The position numbers were made by a program, and so were the translations under genes. Below, in pieces: positions 1 through 8,606 of a stretch of DNA of 11,799 nucleotides (positions are counted from its first letter, which is position 1; each line of letters opens with the position of its first letter). The stretch comes from Isohypsibius dastychi (Eukaryota > Tardigrada > Eutardigrada > Parachela > Isohypsibiidae). The notes beneath the pieces were generated by a model, which was not told the origin of the DNA, did no database searches, and saw only the letters and a list, made by a program, of their open reading frames with translations. The stretch lies in NCBI GenBank assembly GCA_034696485.1, contig JAQIWT010001228.1, positions 1 to 11,799 of the forward strand. The letters are read 5' to 3'.

Positions 1-1762
1 GCACTGGAAGCTTGCACACATCTTGTTTGCTTTTTTAGCCGCTTGATATGGTGTCAAACTGTGGAGCTACTCTGGCCAATCGCTCATTCAAATATCAATC
101 AATTACTCAATCGACCGACCTTTTGGGGAAATCCTCAAGAGCACTTGCTGATCATGTCATGACATGGCTGAAAAGGCTCCACAATATTTGTTTTCCGCCT
201 GCTAGATACACTCTCAGGTTTTGCTCTACTTTGTGTTTATATTCATGAAGCAAGCTTAGCATTAGCGCCGGTTAAAGTAGATCCCACTGCGCAGATCGTC
301 ATCTTGTCAGGTCATACTATATTGTCGGAATCAGGTTTCTTTTCACGCTTCTCCGAAAATTCTGAGCCGCTGTTATGAGTCTTTGATCCGCCGTTCCAGT
401 ATTCAGGTTCATCCTTTTGAATTTTCGAAATTCGAAGAAGCGTGTGAATGCTTTGAAATTTTTTGCACATGAATGACATATCTTTATAAGCCGGCATTTT
501 CAGAATACGCATTGTTGAGCTCGCTATCTGGCTGTTTCTGTTTGGGTGGCAAACTCGGGGTTTTACAATGACTAGGTTCAAGGAATTCTCAACTCGGCGA
601 GTGTGTTGGCTGTCTCGAGATTTTCGTTGGTTAAAGGGGTGCTGTGCTACTATGATCTGAATTTTGTTGCGTACAGCTCCAAGAATCTCGAAGGCTTCTC
701 ATCCTTCGGTTAAAAATAGTCGAAATTATCTTCTAACATGCTCGTTGATGAAATGGTATTTTTGAAAGCTCAGACACTTTGAATTTGCATTTTGAGTGAT
801 TACAAACGGAATCAGTCTACTGCTTCGCGATTTCCATATGGTGTTTGCGCGGATATAAAATTGCCAAACTGTGTTTTTTGGCATGCTGTATATTTTCTGT
901 CTCGTCTGATAACTAAACGGTTCTACATTGAATTTAAAGCCACCATATATCCTTATAAAGTTGTGACCAACAACAGTGCATGTACAGGTAGTTTGTCATA
1001 CCAGATACAGTATCACGTACATTATTTGTGACCTATGGAAAAATCAAAAATGTGCGTAATGCGAAGATAATATCAGATAGAATTGATATAATCTATAGCA
1101 TACAGGATTTTGCTCCTTTTTTTGACCAGTATTTACGGCCCAGGTAGGTATTCGGTGTATGTTAGTTTTTTTCGGATCTTGTGAATATCTGCACATATTT
1201 TTGTTGATTAAATAAAATTTAATTTGTTTGTTTCCTGCTCTCTGAAGACTTAACATTTGGCTCAGTCTGTCTATAGTCGATCCGGTCTTTGTTTTTCCGA
1301 GTGGGGTATAGACTCGAAACAAAAGAAATGTCAGATCACTACATACAGTTACCTTTGACTTGCCCTGAAACGTAAACTAATTAGTCTTTGTATCTCCGTG
1401 AATTCGGTGGTAGTTTTCTAGTGCTGCAATTTTGTGTCCGACCGTAAGATAGGTCATTTTCATGTCATTTTGCGTTTAAAGTGCCCTGTCAAATAAAATA
1501 ACACTATGATTTGTTCGAATTGATTTGTGAGACTACTTTGAAAAACCAAGTAACAGACTTAAGTTGTTTCGATTCAGGTTCAGATTTTCTCTAGCTTTTC
1601 CGCCAGCAATTTTGTTGTATCGTGTCTGGATTCGGTGTCTCATCATCCAGCGAGCGGGTTTTGTATTCCTGTTCTGATTCTGTGTCTGAACTGTATGAAA
1701 GCCTCTATTCACATATTATCTAAGTACGTAGCTACAAAATCGTGACAGTTTTATTTTTGCAG
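1..1762. other. T-rich region without a supported gene
   Basis: No frame on either strand gives a convincing protein; the longest runs are about 60 to 90 codons with no recognisable motif and weak or non-ATG starts. The + strand is rich in T, as in introns or UTRs of a + strand transcript. AATAAA-type hexamers occur near 1206 and 1493 but cannot be tied to a transcript end. The last 40 bases lead into the acceptor of the exon candidate at 1763. No tRNA, tandem repeat or long inverted repeat was seen. Confidence 0.6.
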
Positions 1763-2032
1763 GCTCGTAATGAGAATCATGCATATCTTGGAGGTGACAC
1801 CAACAGTGACCTTTATGACGCAAGCACTCGCCGGTGTCTGAATCCCAGACTAGTTTCCAAACCGCAGTTGAAGAGTGAAAAGTCTGACAGCTGGCTAGAC
1901 ATAAATATGTCTGCAGTTGCTCAGATTTGGTAGCAAGGAATCCGGCGATAGCTCCAACTTGGATACGCAGGCAGCCTCCGTGACGGATCCGCCTTTTCTC
2001 TGACCGTGCTGCTACTTTTCAAGCTGGTACCG
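1763..2032 (+). other. Candidate spliced exon 1 (UTR, ncRNA or decayed coding exon)
   Basis: The left edge is a good acceptor, a T-rich tract ending in TTTTTGCAG at 1754-1762. The right edge is a donor, CCG followed by GTAAAG, at 2033. GC is clearly higher than in the flanks. The length is 270 bases, a multiple of three. No frame is open throughout. The frame starting at 1763 reads 56 plausible codons, including SDLYDASTRRCLNPRLVSKP, and stops at TAG 1931-1933. A shift of one base then reads KESGDSSNLDTQAASVTD to a TGA at 2001, and the third frame reads SDRAATFQAGT up to the donor. This could be a terminal coding exon plus 3' UTR, a frame-shifted pseudogene exon, or an exon of a non-coding RNA. 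I do not recognise the peptide. The splice boundaries are better supported than any coding reading. Confidence 0.42.
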
Positions 2033-2133
2033 GTAAAGTGAAAAAGCAAACCACTTTTCGCATGTGCTGGCCATTTCTGCAGCTTCGTGTTTTCAGTTTC
2101 TCAAGCTAATCATTTTCCTTTTTGGTGTTTTAG
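2033..2133 (+). other. Candidate 101-base spliceosomal intron
   Basis: It begins GTAAAG and ends in a pyrimidine-rich tract with TTTTAG. A branch-point-like CTAAT lies at 2106-2110, about 24 bases before the final AG, which is the usual distance. Two further possible acceptors, CTGCAG ending at 2082 and TTTCAG ending at 2096, lie inside and could give alternative 3' ends. Donor, branch point, pyrimidine tract and acceptor in the right order make this the best supported intron in the window and fix transcription as + strand here. Confidence 0.45.
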
Positions 2134-2220
2134 AAAACTTCTGACCTGACCACGCTCTTCCCGATCGATCCATAATTCAAAGTCTGTCGGTCCTTGGCAC
2201 CCTTGTCCTCAGCTGAGAAG
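2134..2220 (+). other. Candidate spliced exon 2
   Basis: It lies between the TTTTAG acceptor (2133) and the donor AAG followed by GTAAGA (2221), close to consensus. It is 87 bases long, exactly 29 codons, and GC is higher than on either side. Read from its first base it gives KTSDLTTLFPIDP, a TAA stop, then FKVCRSLAPLSSAEK up to the donor. The other two frames stop within the first few codons. It therefore cannot be an internal coding exon under the standard code. It fits a UTR or ncRNA exon, or a coding exon broken by one stop. It probably belongs with the piece at 1763-2032. Confidence 0.4.
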
Positions 2221-2266
2221 GTAAGACAGTTATAAAGATAGACATTTGCTGTATTTACTTTCAAAA

Positions 2267-2274
2267 TGACGTCA
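2267..2274. promoter_or_regulatory. TGACGTCA palindrome (CRE/bZIP-type site), copy 1
   Basis: This is an exact 8-base match to the cAMP-response-element consensus bound by CREB/ATF-type bZIP proteins. It lies 46 bases after the 2221 donor. Function is not shown by the sequence; only the match is. Two other exact copies are at 6622 and 7272. Confidence 0.2.
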
Positions 2275-2691
2275 CTTCGGCCTGAAAAGGGTTTGAAAGT
2301 TGCTTTTTGTTAGACTGTTTAGAAGATAATGAATGTAAACATCTGCGTGAGCGATTTTATGTGGTGGCCCGATTGCTGCCCGATTCAACAACAGAGCGGA
2401 AAAATCGAACTAATTGCTCGTAGATGCATGCCTGCTGGGGGTATCGAAAACCAATATATCGTTAATCATATCCGAGTCAGGAAATATTTTTAGGGAATTC
2501 TTTGCGGATGAAGCGGGATTTTTACGGAAAACTGAAAGTAATTGACTACGCAGAAAAATGAGCGGGGGTTGAGAGTTTTTCGCAACGTTTTTTTCCCGGG
2601 AAATTTGCATCGATTCGACAGTTTCAATGCTTCAGATAAACTGTAATGCTTTTCAGTAGACTGCACTCAACATGGCTTTTGCTTGGACATT

Positions 2692-2699
2692 CTGATAAT
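2692..2699. repeat. Possible target-site duplication, left copy
   Basis: CTGATAAT here is repeated exactly at 2867-2874 across the inverted repeat. Eight-base duplications are typical of hAT-type insertions. The copies are not symmetrically placed: one base separates the left copy from its arm and three separate the right copy. An insertion origin is therefore only suggested. Confidence 0.35.
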
Positions 2700-2700
2700 G

Positions 2701-2863
2701 CGTACTCTAGTCTCACGATAAATTGGCCAAGGGTAAAATAAAATCAGTGAGTGAAGCCCGGTCTTGTGAGAGAGACTGAGAAAGAGACAGGCGTCCACTG
2801 GGTCGGGCTTCACTCACTGATTTTATTTCACCCTTGGCCAATTTATCGTGAGACTAGAGTACG
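2701..2863. repeat. Near-perfect inverted repeat (foldback or MITE-like element)
   Basis: The arm at 2701-2760 is the reverse complement of 2804-2863 at 59 of 60 positions. The single difference is A2735 opposite C2829. The 43-base spacer (2761-2803) is purine-rich, with GAGAGA- and AAAGAGA-type runs, and has no reading frame of note. Pairing could extend weakly into the spacer through G-U pairs. The octamer CTGATAAT lies just outside on both sides, at 2692-2699 and 2867-2874, as a possible target-site duplication. Such structures are known from non-autonomous foldback transposons and MITEs. Transcribed RNA would fold into a long hairpin. There is no transposase, so mobility would depend on a related element elsewhere. 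The repeat is certain; calling it a transposon is inference. Confidence 0.95.
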
Positions 2864-5316
2864 TAACTGATAATATGCTGGATCCGTATTTTCCACTGAA
2901 AACACGGCTGGAATTATTCTACTGGGTTTTTCGAGAATTTTTCTCCAGGATGAGGTCGGTTTTTTATCCTTTGTAAACTATTTTAAAAGAAGATTTTCTG
3001 AGCAGCTTAAGGGGAAAAAGGTTTCTAGTCGGACCAGAGTGGCCGCACATGTCGATTTTAAAACTGTTTGTCAAACAAATTAATATGCAGTGATTTTGGT
3101 GGAGTAAGCTGTGGCCATCCATCGGGACATGTCAAGTCAGCGTCTTCCTTTGCAAACTGACCCCGCGTTTTGATTTCGAGGTGCTGGTTGGATTTTTGCC
3201 GGTCCACATTTCCAGACGTGTTTATTAGTTTAACGTAGCTTGAGTACACAGTTTTTATTGAACCGAGTTGCCGATGCATATTTGCACTCTAGTCGAAAAT
3301 CTCCGCAGCTCTACTCGCACCGGTTTGCCAAGCAGGAGATTATTCATGATGAAATTTAACCTGTGCAATGGCCCGATGACAATTTGGTCATACATTGACT
3401 AATAAAACCTTGTGCTTTAACTGACGTTCCCATTTTATCGCAAACCACATTGCAAATTTGAGAAATCTGACTTAGATAAACGAAATAAACCTGTCCAGAC
3501 TTTATTGGCGCGTTTCGAACCTTGACGAAAACCCGGCGTGTTTATGCCATTTCACTGTCACATTCCAGATAAAACGGACTTGTGTGAAGGGAGGTGAAGC
3601 GCAGTAAAGACCGGTATTTTATTCAATATCTTAGCTCACGGATTATTTTTGGAGACCTAGGAAATCAGATTAAATTCTTTGAAATATCACTACTTGTCTA
3701 GAATTATTGATATGATTTTTTCATAATTTATATCGGTTTTGTTTTCGCTGCTCACTTCGGCGTTTTCTTTAGTTGAAATCTCTCATCAGATATTTCAGCG
3801 GTCTTGCGCACATCGTGTTGTCTATTTCGGAAACCAGTGTCTGGAATGATCAGTTGATTTGTTTATCGGTTTGCAAAAGGCTGATGACAGGCAAAAGCAG
3901 CGAATTCCTTTGGGAAGCTCGTTAATATATCCCCCACACCCCGTTTAGCGTCTCTTTGAGTTGCCTTGTTTTTTCATATGATCCTAAATTATTCAAGCAC
4001 ATGGTAAAGAAGCGATGATTGATTTGCAGGCCTACAAAAGACCATAGTTTTAGCTTACATGGAGCAGTTTGTCAAAGTTTCAAATTCGATGACCTTTGCC
4101 AAGTCAGCAGATCAATCATATTCCGAGTTGGCTGATCAATTAAGAACAAAGTGACTCTAATGCACCGCAGATCTTACGTTTGCTCGCACTTAGAGCAGAA
4201 ATTGGGATAAGAAAAGAATGTTGAAATAAGCCCACCTTTTGAGACCATTCGTCATTTGGTATTCTGGGAAACATAATGTCTTGAGAAGAGCGCTCCTTGC
4301 GCATGTTTGCTTTACTTGTCAAAAGGTATTAAGATTTAGTGTAAATCATGAACTTGGACGGGAAGCTTCAAACTGAACTCGACACACATTTCTGTCACAT
4401 TCGTTTGCCAGTAATTACGGTCAGATTTCTGTGTTCAGAAATAATACTGTGTTCCACAAATGGCAGTTTGAGTTCCACGTTCAAATCAAAGAACCAACAA
4501 CTCAATAAATGATGCTTTTACTCGAAAATTACGGTTTGCAAGAATTTGCTTTATTCTTAATTGTTCCGAATACACATTTGCTGCATAAAGTTATCAGATC
4601 AGAAAATACAGAACTATCCTGCAAATTCTCACATGTGCAGGTGAAAATCAATTTGGGGCGTGGGAATTGTGGGATAGGGCTGGTCGGACAAACCTTTTCA
4701 GTAGCTCTCTTTGTAACGCACAGGCATCATTTGATTTAATTTCCACACAGTCAATCACATAGATCTGGTCATTGAATTTTCACTTCTTCTTGAAAGACTC
4801 AAATATTTGACTAGAAAGTCAGGTTTGAATTTGTAATTGATAATGCTACAAAAACACAAAACCGTGATATATTTCTTCAGTCTTTTCTTTGAGAATTTTG
4901 TATCAGAGCAACAGGTGATTTTATAGATGATTCCACGATGAATTTTAGGAATACCTACGATCGCCATCTGATCTCTAGTTCATTCCAAAACTAGCACACG
5001 CTACGAATTTATTAAATTTTTTGTCAAGCTATGGGAAGATATACTGCGGTATGCGTTCGCGAAAATGCTTTATAAACGGGCGTCATTTGACAGTTGCGCA
5101 AGATTTCTCCTTGATAGTCCGCCGTGGAAGAATGTGTTCTGGATTCACGAGGAATGTTGAGGCTAGTTGCGGTGGGACATGTTGTTGGCCATCATCTTGT
5201 CACTTTGGGCTCTAATTTTAAACCAGAATGGGATGCCACAAGGAGCCGGATAATAATTTCGCCGCATAGGAATATGGGCCGAGCAATTTTGATGGCATAA
5301 CTCGAAGCAATTATCA
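2864..5316. other. Long region without a supported gene
   Basis: All frames are short. The - strand runs at 3058-3279, 4140-4322 and 4755-4967 and the + strand run at 4509-4739 are 60 to 76 codons, show no motif and lack matched splice or start context. Acceptor-like sites such as TTTGCAG near 4030 have no donor at a sensible distance. A short AG-to-GT interval at 3569-3593 has fair signals but only 25 bases. The region is T-rich on the + strand, as in intron or intergenic DNA. No tandem or inverted repeat of note was seen. Confidence 0.6.
2867..2874. repeat. Possible target-site duplication, right copy
   Basis: This is an exact second copy of CTGATAAT, three bases beyond the right arm of the inverted repeat. 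See the left copy for the limits of this reading. Confidence 0.35.
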
Positions 5317-5823
5317 GAAAACACAACATTTTTCTTCGGCAACTGACCATCTGCCAAATGTGATTACGATAGAGAAGCTAACGCTAAATGGGGGGATCTG
5401 TGCGCGCGGTTCGCAGTCGTGAGACCGGACGTAATGAAATGTCATAAGGGCATTTCGCTTTACCAAATGGGAGTTACTCACGCTCAGGAAATGACCGTAA
5501 TTGTGAAAAAGCATCCGACTACTTTCCAACAAAGAACGCATTTGTTGCCCGTAAGGAAAAATATAGTCATTAATTTTGACATGGATCATTACGTGGTTGG
5601 TAATTGAAAGTTTGTGAAAAAATAATCTACTTTTAAACATGGGAAACTTTATGGTCAAAACATCTTCATCAAGTAGGTTAATCGAGCGTTCATAGTTGAC
5701 TACTAGGTTCTGTTTTTTTGCGATCGCTTTTTCGCGAGAACAAAACAGCACTGTTTTCCAAACTTGACGCTTGAAAAATTTTGTGAACACTACCCAGAAG
5801 GCCAGAACGATTGCTGAACCAAT
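5314..5823 (-). other. Long open frame, coding status unproven
   Basis: This - strand frame has no stop for 169 codons, from just inside a TGA at 5824-5826 to the stop at 5314-5316. It is the second longest open run in the window. The first GTG is at 5790 and the first ATG only at 5640, leaving about 108 residues. The product would be basic, with runs such as KKQNLVVNYERSINLLDEDV, and I recognise no family, signal peptide or catalytic motif. A consensus donor (GTGAGTAAC) lies within it on the same strand at 5481, so a shorter exon is possible. An 87-codon + strand frame overlaps it. A rough estimate gives about one chance in ten of a run this long in random DNA of this size, so it is suggestive only. 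Confidence 0.15.
5347..5607 (+). other. Overlapping 87-codon open frame on the + strand
   Basis: This is open from just after a TGA at 5344-5346 to the TGA at 5605-5607. The reading is well mixed in amino acids (for example CDYDREANAKWGDLCARF and later VRKNIVINFDMDHYVVGN). The local + strand is less T-rich than its surroundings, as expected for a coding exon. The first ATG is at 5434. No clear splice acceptor precedes it and no known domain is visible. It competes with the - strand frame over the same bases; at most one is likely to be real. Confidence 0.12.
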
Positions 5824-5917
5824 TCATTTACTCGTCTTCAAATAAAAAAAGAACTGGTACGGTCCCTCGTCTCCTGAGTTTGAATTTTATATTACTACTG
5901 TAGAAATTCAATACATT

Positions 5918-5978
5918 AATTCAAATTCTGGTATAGTTTTTACGTAACTTAAGAAGTATTTTGTACAAATTCAAATTC
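5918..5978. repeat. Pair of AATTCAAATTC direct repeats in AT-rich DNA
   Basis: The same 11 bases occur at 5918-5928 and 5968-5978. The first copy is also an imperfect inverted match to GAGTTTGAATTTTAT at 5876-5890. In such AT-rich sequence this may be low complexity rather than a functional repeat. Confidence 0.4.
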
Positions 5979-6621
5979 AGTTTGAAATAATGTTTGATCT
6001 AAAAATTTGATGTCGTTTTACAAAGAATACACGAATGCGTTTTCTTTTTGTGTCTTTCTTTGATGTAACACTTTCAAATGACGATATATTTGTATTTTTT
6101 GTATAATATTCGGGGCTTAGCTTTATATTTCGGCGATTCATTTGCTCCATAAGCTAAAATTCTTAATGCTATTTAAAACTGACCCTAAAAATTAAAAACA
6201 TTGGTAAACGGTCATGCAGAATGAAGCGCATTCTTGCGACGAGGTTCTACAACACTACTGACAAGTCCGACCACAGTATCAAGATAGATGAGCTACGTCA
6301 TTAGTGAGCTCGGTTGAAAAATTCCGCCTCAACTATCATCGTCTCGCCTTAAAAGTATCTTGGCTTAGAAACCGCTCAAAATCTTTCTGTCGGACCATTT
6401 TTCTGCCAGAAACCCACGACATGAGTTATTTGAGCAGAGTATTCAGGACGTCGAGAGAAACTTTCTTTCGAAGCCTAATCCGGGGGTTCCTCGAGTTGTG
6501 TAATATTAAATCGATCGGAATAGTCCTAATGAACTGATTATTATTCGATCACTTTTAACAAGTTTAAAAATTGAACATATGTGTAACGGTAACAGCTGAT
6601 TATACTCTCTCCAGTACAGAC

Positions 6622-6629
6622 TGACGTCA
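6622..6629. promoter_or_regulatory. TGACGTCA palindrome, copy 2
   Basis: This is an exact CRE-type octamer in the context CTGACGTCAA, identical over ten bases to the copy at 7272. No nearby gene start is identified, so any role is unknown. Confidence 0.2.
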
Positions 6630-7271
6630 AATTGTAGATGTTTTATTCGAATTTTATGTCGTGTTCCAAAACGAGTTTGAGGAAACGCGTAACTCGATCG
6701 CTCTACTGTACTGGGCCTAAAGCTGAGTTAAATTAAATCAGCAAATAGTGTTGTTATTTTTTCCGGTCCGAGGCATATGCTTTGTTTGATTGTAAGGAAC
6801 AAGTTTCTTGGTGATAATCCTGCCGCCGTCAGGAAATTAGCTTCTGCACATGGGATGGATTAATCACATGTACGTTTTTTCCGGATTTTGTTGATTTTAA
6901 TTAAAGACGAAATTCGTGGGATTTTTTAGCGAAATTCGAATCGACGAAATTGGCACCGGAAGTTTAAATGGCGGAAATTGGTCGATCGAGACAAAACGTG
7001 AAATGAAATTGTTTAGTCCGCCAGCCTTCGTTTCAGCAGGAAGCAGAATACTTTTCTTTTTCACAATAAAGCCGGGTACGAGATGACACGTTAAACATGC
7101 TTCGTCTAGACTCGACTGTCAAAGAGCTCTAAAACCGGCTTTCCTCCGCATTAGGAGGCAATGTCTGCAACGCATGGGCTTTTTTCTAATCCTCAATCCT
7201 TTTCATGGTACGATCAACATATCATTGGCCTCCCCATTTTTTTTCTTTCTTGATTTCAGCAAAGGTTATTC

Positions 7272-7279
7272 TGACGTCA
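7272..7279. promoter_or_regulatory. TGACGTCA palindrome, copy 3
   Basis: This is an exact CRE-type octamer 57 bases before the exon candidate at 7336. If that piece is an internal exon, the site lies in an intron. Confidence 0.2.
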
Positions 7280-7335
7280 AGCTCTAAATCTTTACCCAAT
7301 AATCTTTGGTTTTTCAATGAGCTGCTATTTTGCAG

Positions 7336-7413
7336 ATTCCAACCAGCGCATCCACCTGAGGATCGGATTTCATGTTGATCGCACTTGACGGCTCTTTCTC
7401 CGCAATGTTGTTG
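7336..7413 (+). other. Candidate spliced exon 3
   Basis: The acceptor is CTATTTTGCAG ending at 7335 and the donor is TTG followed by GTAAGTG at 7414, a full consensus match. The piece is 78 bases (26 codons) with about 50% GC, above its flanks. Read from its first base it gives IPTSAST, a TGA stop, then GSDFMLIALDGSFSAMLL. The other frames also contain stops. As with the two upstream candidates, it can be spliced but not translated through under the standard code. This suggests a UTR or ncRNA exon, or a decayed coding exon. A link to the pieces at 1763 and 2134 would need an intron of about 5 kb and is unproven. Confidence 0.35.
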
Positions 7414-8565
7414 GTAAGTGCCAGAGTCGGCGCATTTTCCGAATCGACCGATATAATTTCTGATGATACAGAGGAACTTGAGCTGTTTTGCATGTGCTGG
7501 TTAGATTAGAGAGTTTTTTGGAAAATGCGCGTGGGAACAAGTATCTCGCAAGTTACACGTTTTCTTACTTGATTTCATTTCATGGCATCGATTTGTCGAT
7601 TAATATTTCTGAATCATATTCTGGTATTTGCAAAATAATCTGTTTAAATCAAACGTTGATAAAACTGTCTGCGAAAATGTTTAAAATTTTATATGCATAA
7701 AAACATGACGATAAGTTAGAAATTAAATTGAAGCGCACAGACGGATTCGAGAATTATTGTAGAAAAGATCATTTTTGAAATTTCATTTTTTATCGTTATT
7801 TTATTTATTCTTAATTGTGTCAACGCGTGGCATTCTCGAAAACTGGTTATTGATTTATCAAGACGTGAAGATCTTCATGTGCATTATTATATTTTTCGGA
7901 CATGAATATGCTATAGAAGGTAAAACATTCTTAGTCAGTACGTTTCACCGTATTATAGTTGGAAAGGTTAAATATTCTTCTGGATTATTGTTGCTGGTAT
8001 TGCTTCCGGTTGAATGTCCTAATTTCCCTGAGCCCGAAGTCCAAACTGCGTTAATCTAATCGATAGAACGAAGAAACGCCGACCCAAACTGATACTGCGC
8101 GTCTGGGAGAAAGTGGTAGAATGGGGCTTTTATTTGGTATGTGATTAGAAAAGGAAGGCAGTAGTAGACGCCGGAAATGGATGAATTATCACCAGGCGGA
8201 AATGCATTCTGCCTGTAAAAAGCAAGTCCTGTTCTGGATGAGAGGATTTACGTAGCTCATTGCTGGATTGGCCTCACATCCGTCCGGGACGTCTCTTGTC
8301 GTTGCTTGAAAGGCTTCTTTCAGGAAACAGCGCGTCGATAATTCAACTCGATGGGCTTTGTTCCGTTTTTGGATTCGAGCTCTTGGGGCAATTATATCTG
8401 TAACGCCAATAAGTCACATCATCACTGGCCGGCTTTCTTTCTTTCTTCTCAAAGAGATAAGAGTTCCCGCGGAACCCCCGTTCGCATTTCGTTTCGAGCT
8501 CTTTTGGCACACTACTTCCGTCTGAGCAATTAATTACGGAGTGATCTACGCGTTTTTTCTGACAG
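7414..8565. other. Region without a supported gene
   Basis: A + strand frame is open from 7763 to 8059 (98 codons), with hydrophobic content and an internal AAG-GTAAAA donor-like site at 7920. It has no ATG near its start and is only about as AT-rich as intron DNA. A short frame reading NLIDRTKKRRPKLILRVWEK ends at a GTATGT donor-like site at 8137 but lacks a good acceptor. The frame at 8342-8533 has no recognisable content. GC is somewhat higher from 8050 to 8600 than before it. Confidence 0.5.
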
Positions 8566-8606
8566 ACAGCCTACCCTGAAATCGTCGTTCCACATCGCTT
8601 ATGGAG
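8566..8606 (+). other. Weak candidate exon 4, open frame
   Basis: The acceptor tract TTTTTTCTGACAG ends at 8565 and is followed after 41 bases by a donor, GAG then GTAATT, at 8607. Read from 8566 the piece is open and gives TAYPEIVVPHRLW. A second acceptor ending at 8569 gives a different open frame. It is short, the donor is only fair, and no neighbouring exon in matching phase was found. I do not recognise the peptide. Confidence 0.18.

Larger units (their letters stand above)
2221..2700. other. Putative intron start and unassigned DNA
   Basis: This follows the GTAAGA donor at 2221. I see no downstream exon with matched signals before the inverted repeat. A perfect TGACGTCA palindrome lies at 2267-2274 and TGCATGC at 2425-2431. 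A TTTTCAG acceptor-like site lies near 2655 but has no donor to pair with. The short - strand frame between 2410 and 2610 has no recognisable features. Confidence 0.5.
5824..7335. other. AT-rich region without a supported gene
   Basis: Positions 5880-6200 are the most AT-rich part of the window. They hold two copies of AATTCAAATTC, at 5918-5928 and 5968-5978, and an imperfect inverted match near 5876-5890. CGAAATT occurs three times at 6908-6951. The + frame at 6304-6537 is 77 codons from a GTG and has no recognisable content. A TTTCAG acceptor-like site near 7259 has no convincing donor. Perfect TGACGTCA sites lie at 6622 and 7272. Confidence 0.55.

Noticed and set aside
6304-6537. 77-codon + strand frame
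   Set aside because: It starts with GTG, has no motif and no splice or promoter context, and its length is expected by chance.
7763-8059. 98-codon hydrophobic + strand frame with a signal-like start and an internal AAG-GTAAAA site
   Set aside because: It has no ATG near its start. The composition is like the surrounding AT-rich DNA, and T-rich sequence yields hydrophobic codons by chance.
8090-8136. Basic stretch (KKRRPKLILRVWEK) ending at a GTATGT donor-like site
   Set aside because: No acceptor of reasonable quality lies upstream in the open part of the frame.
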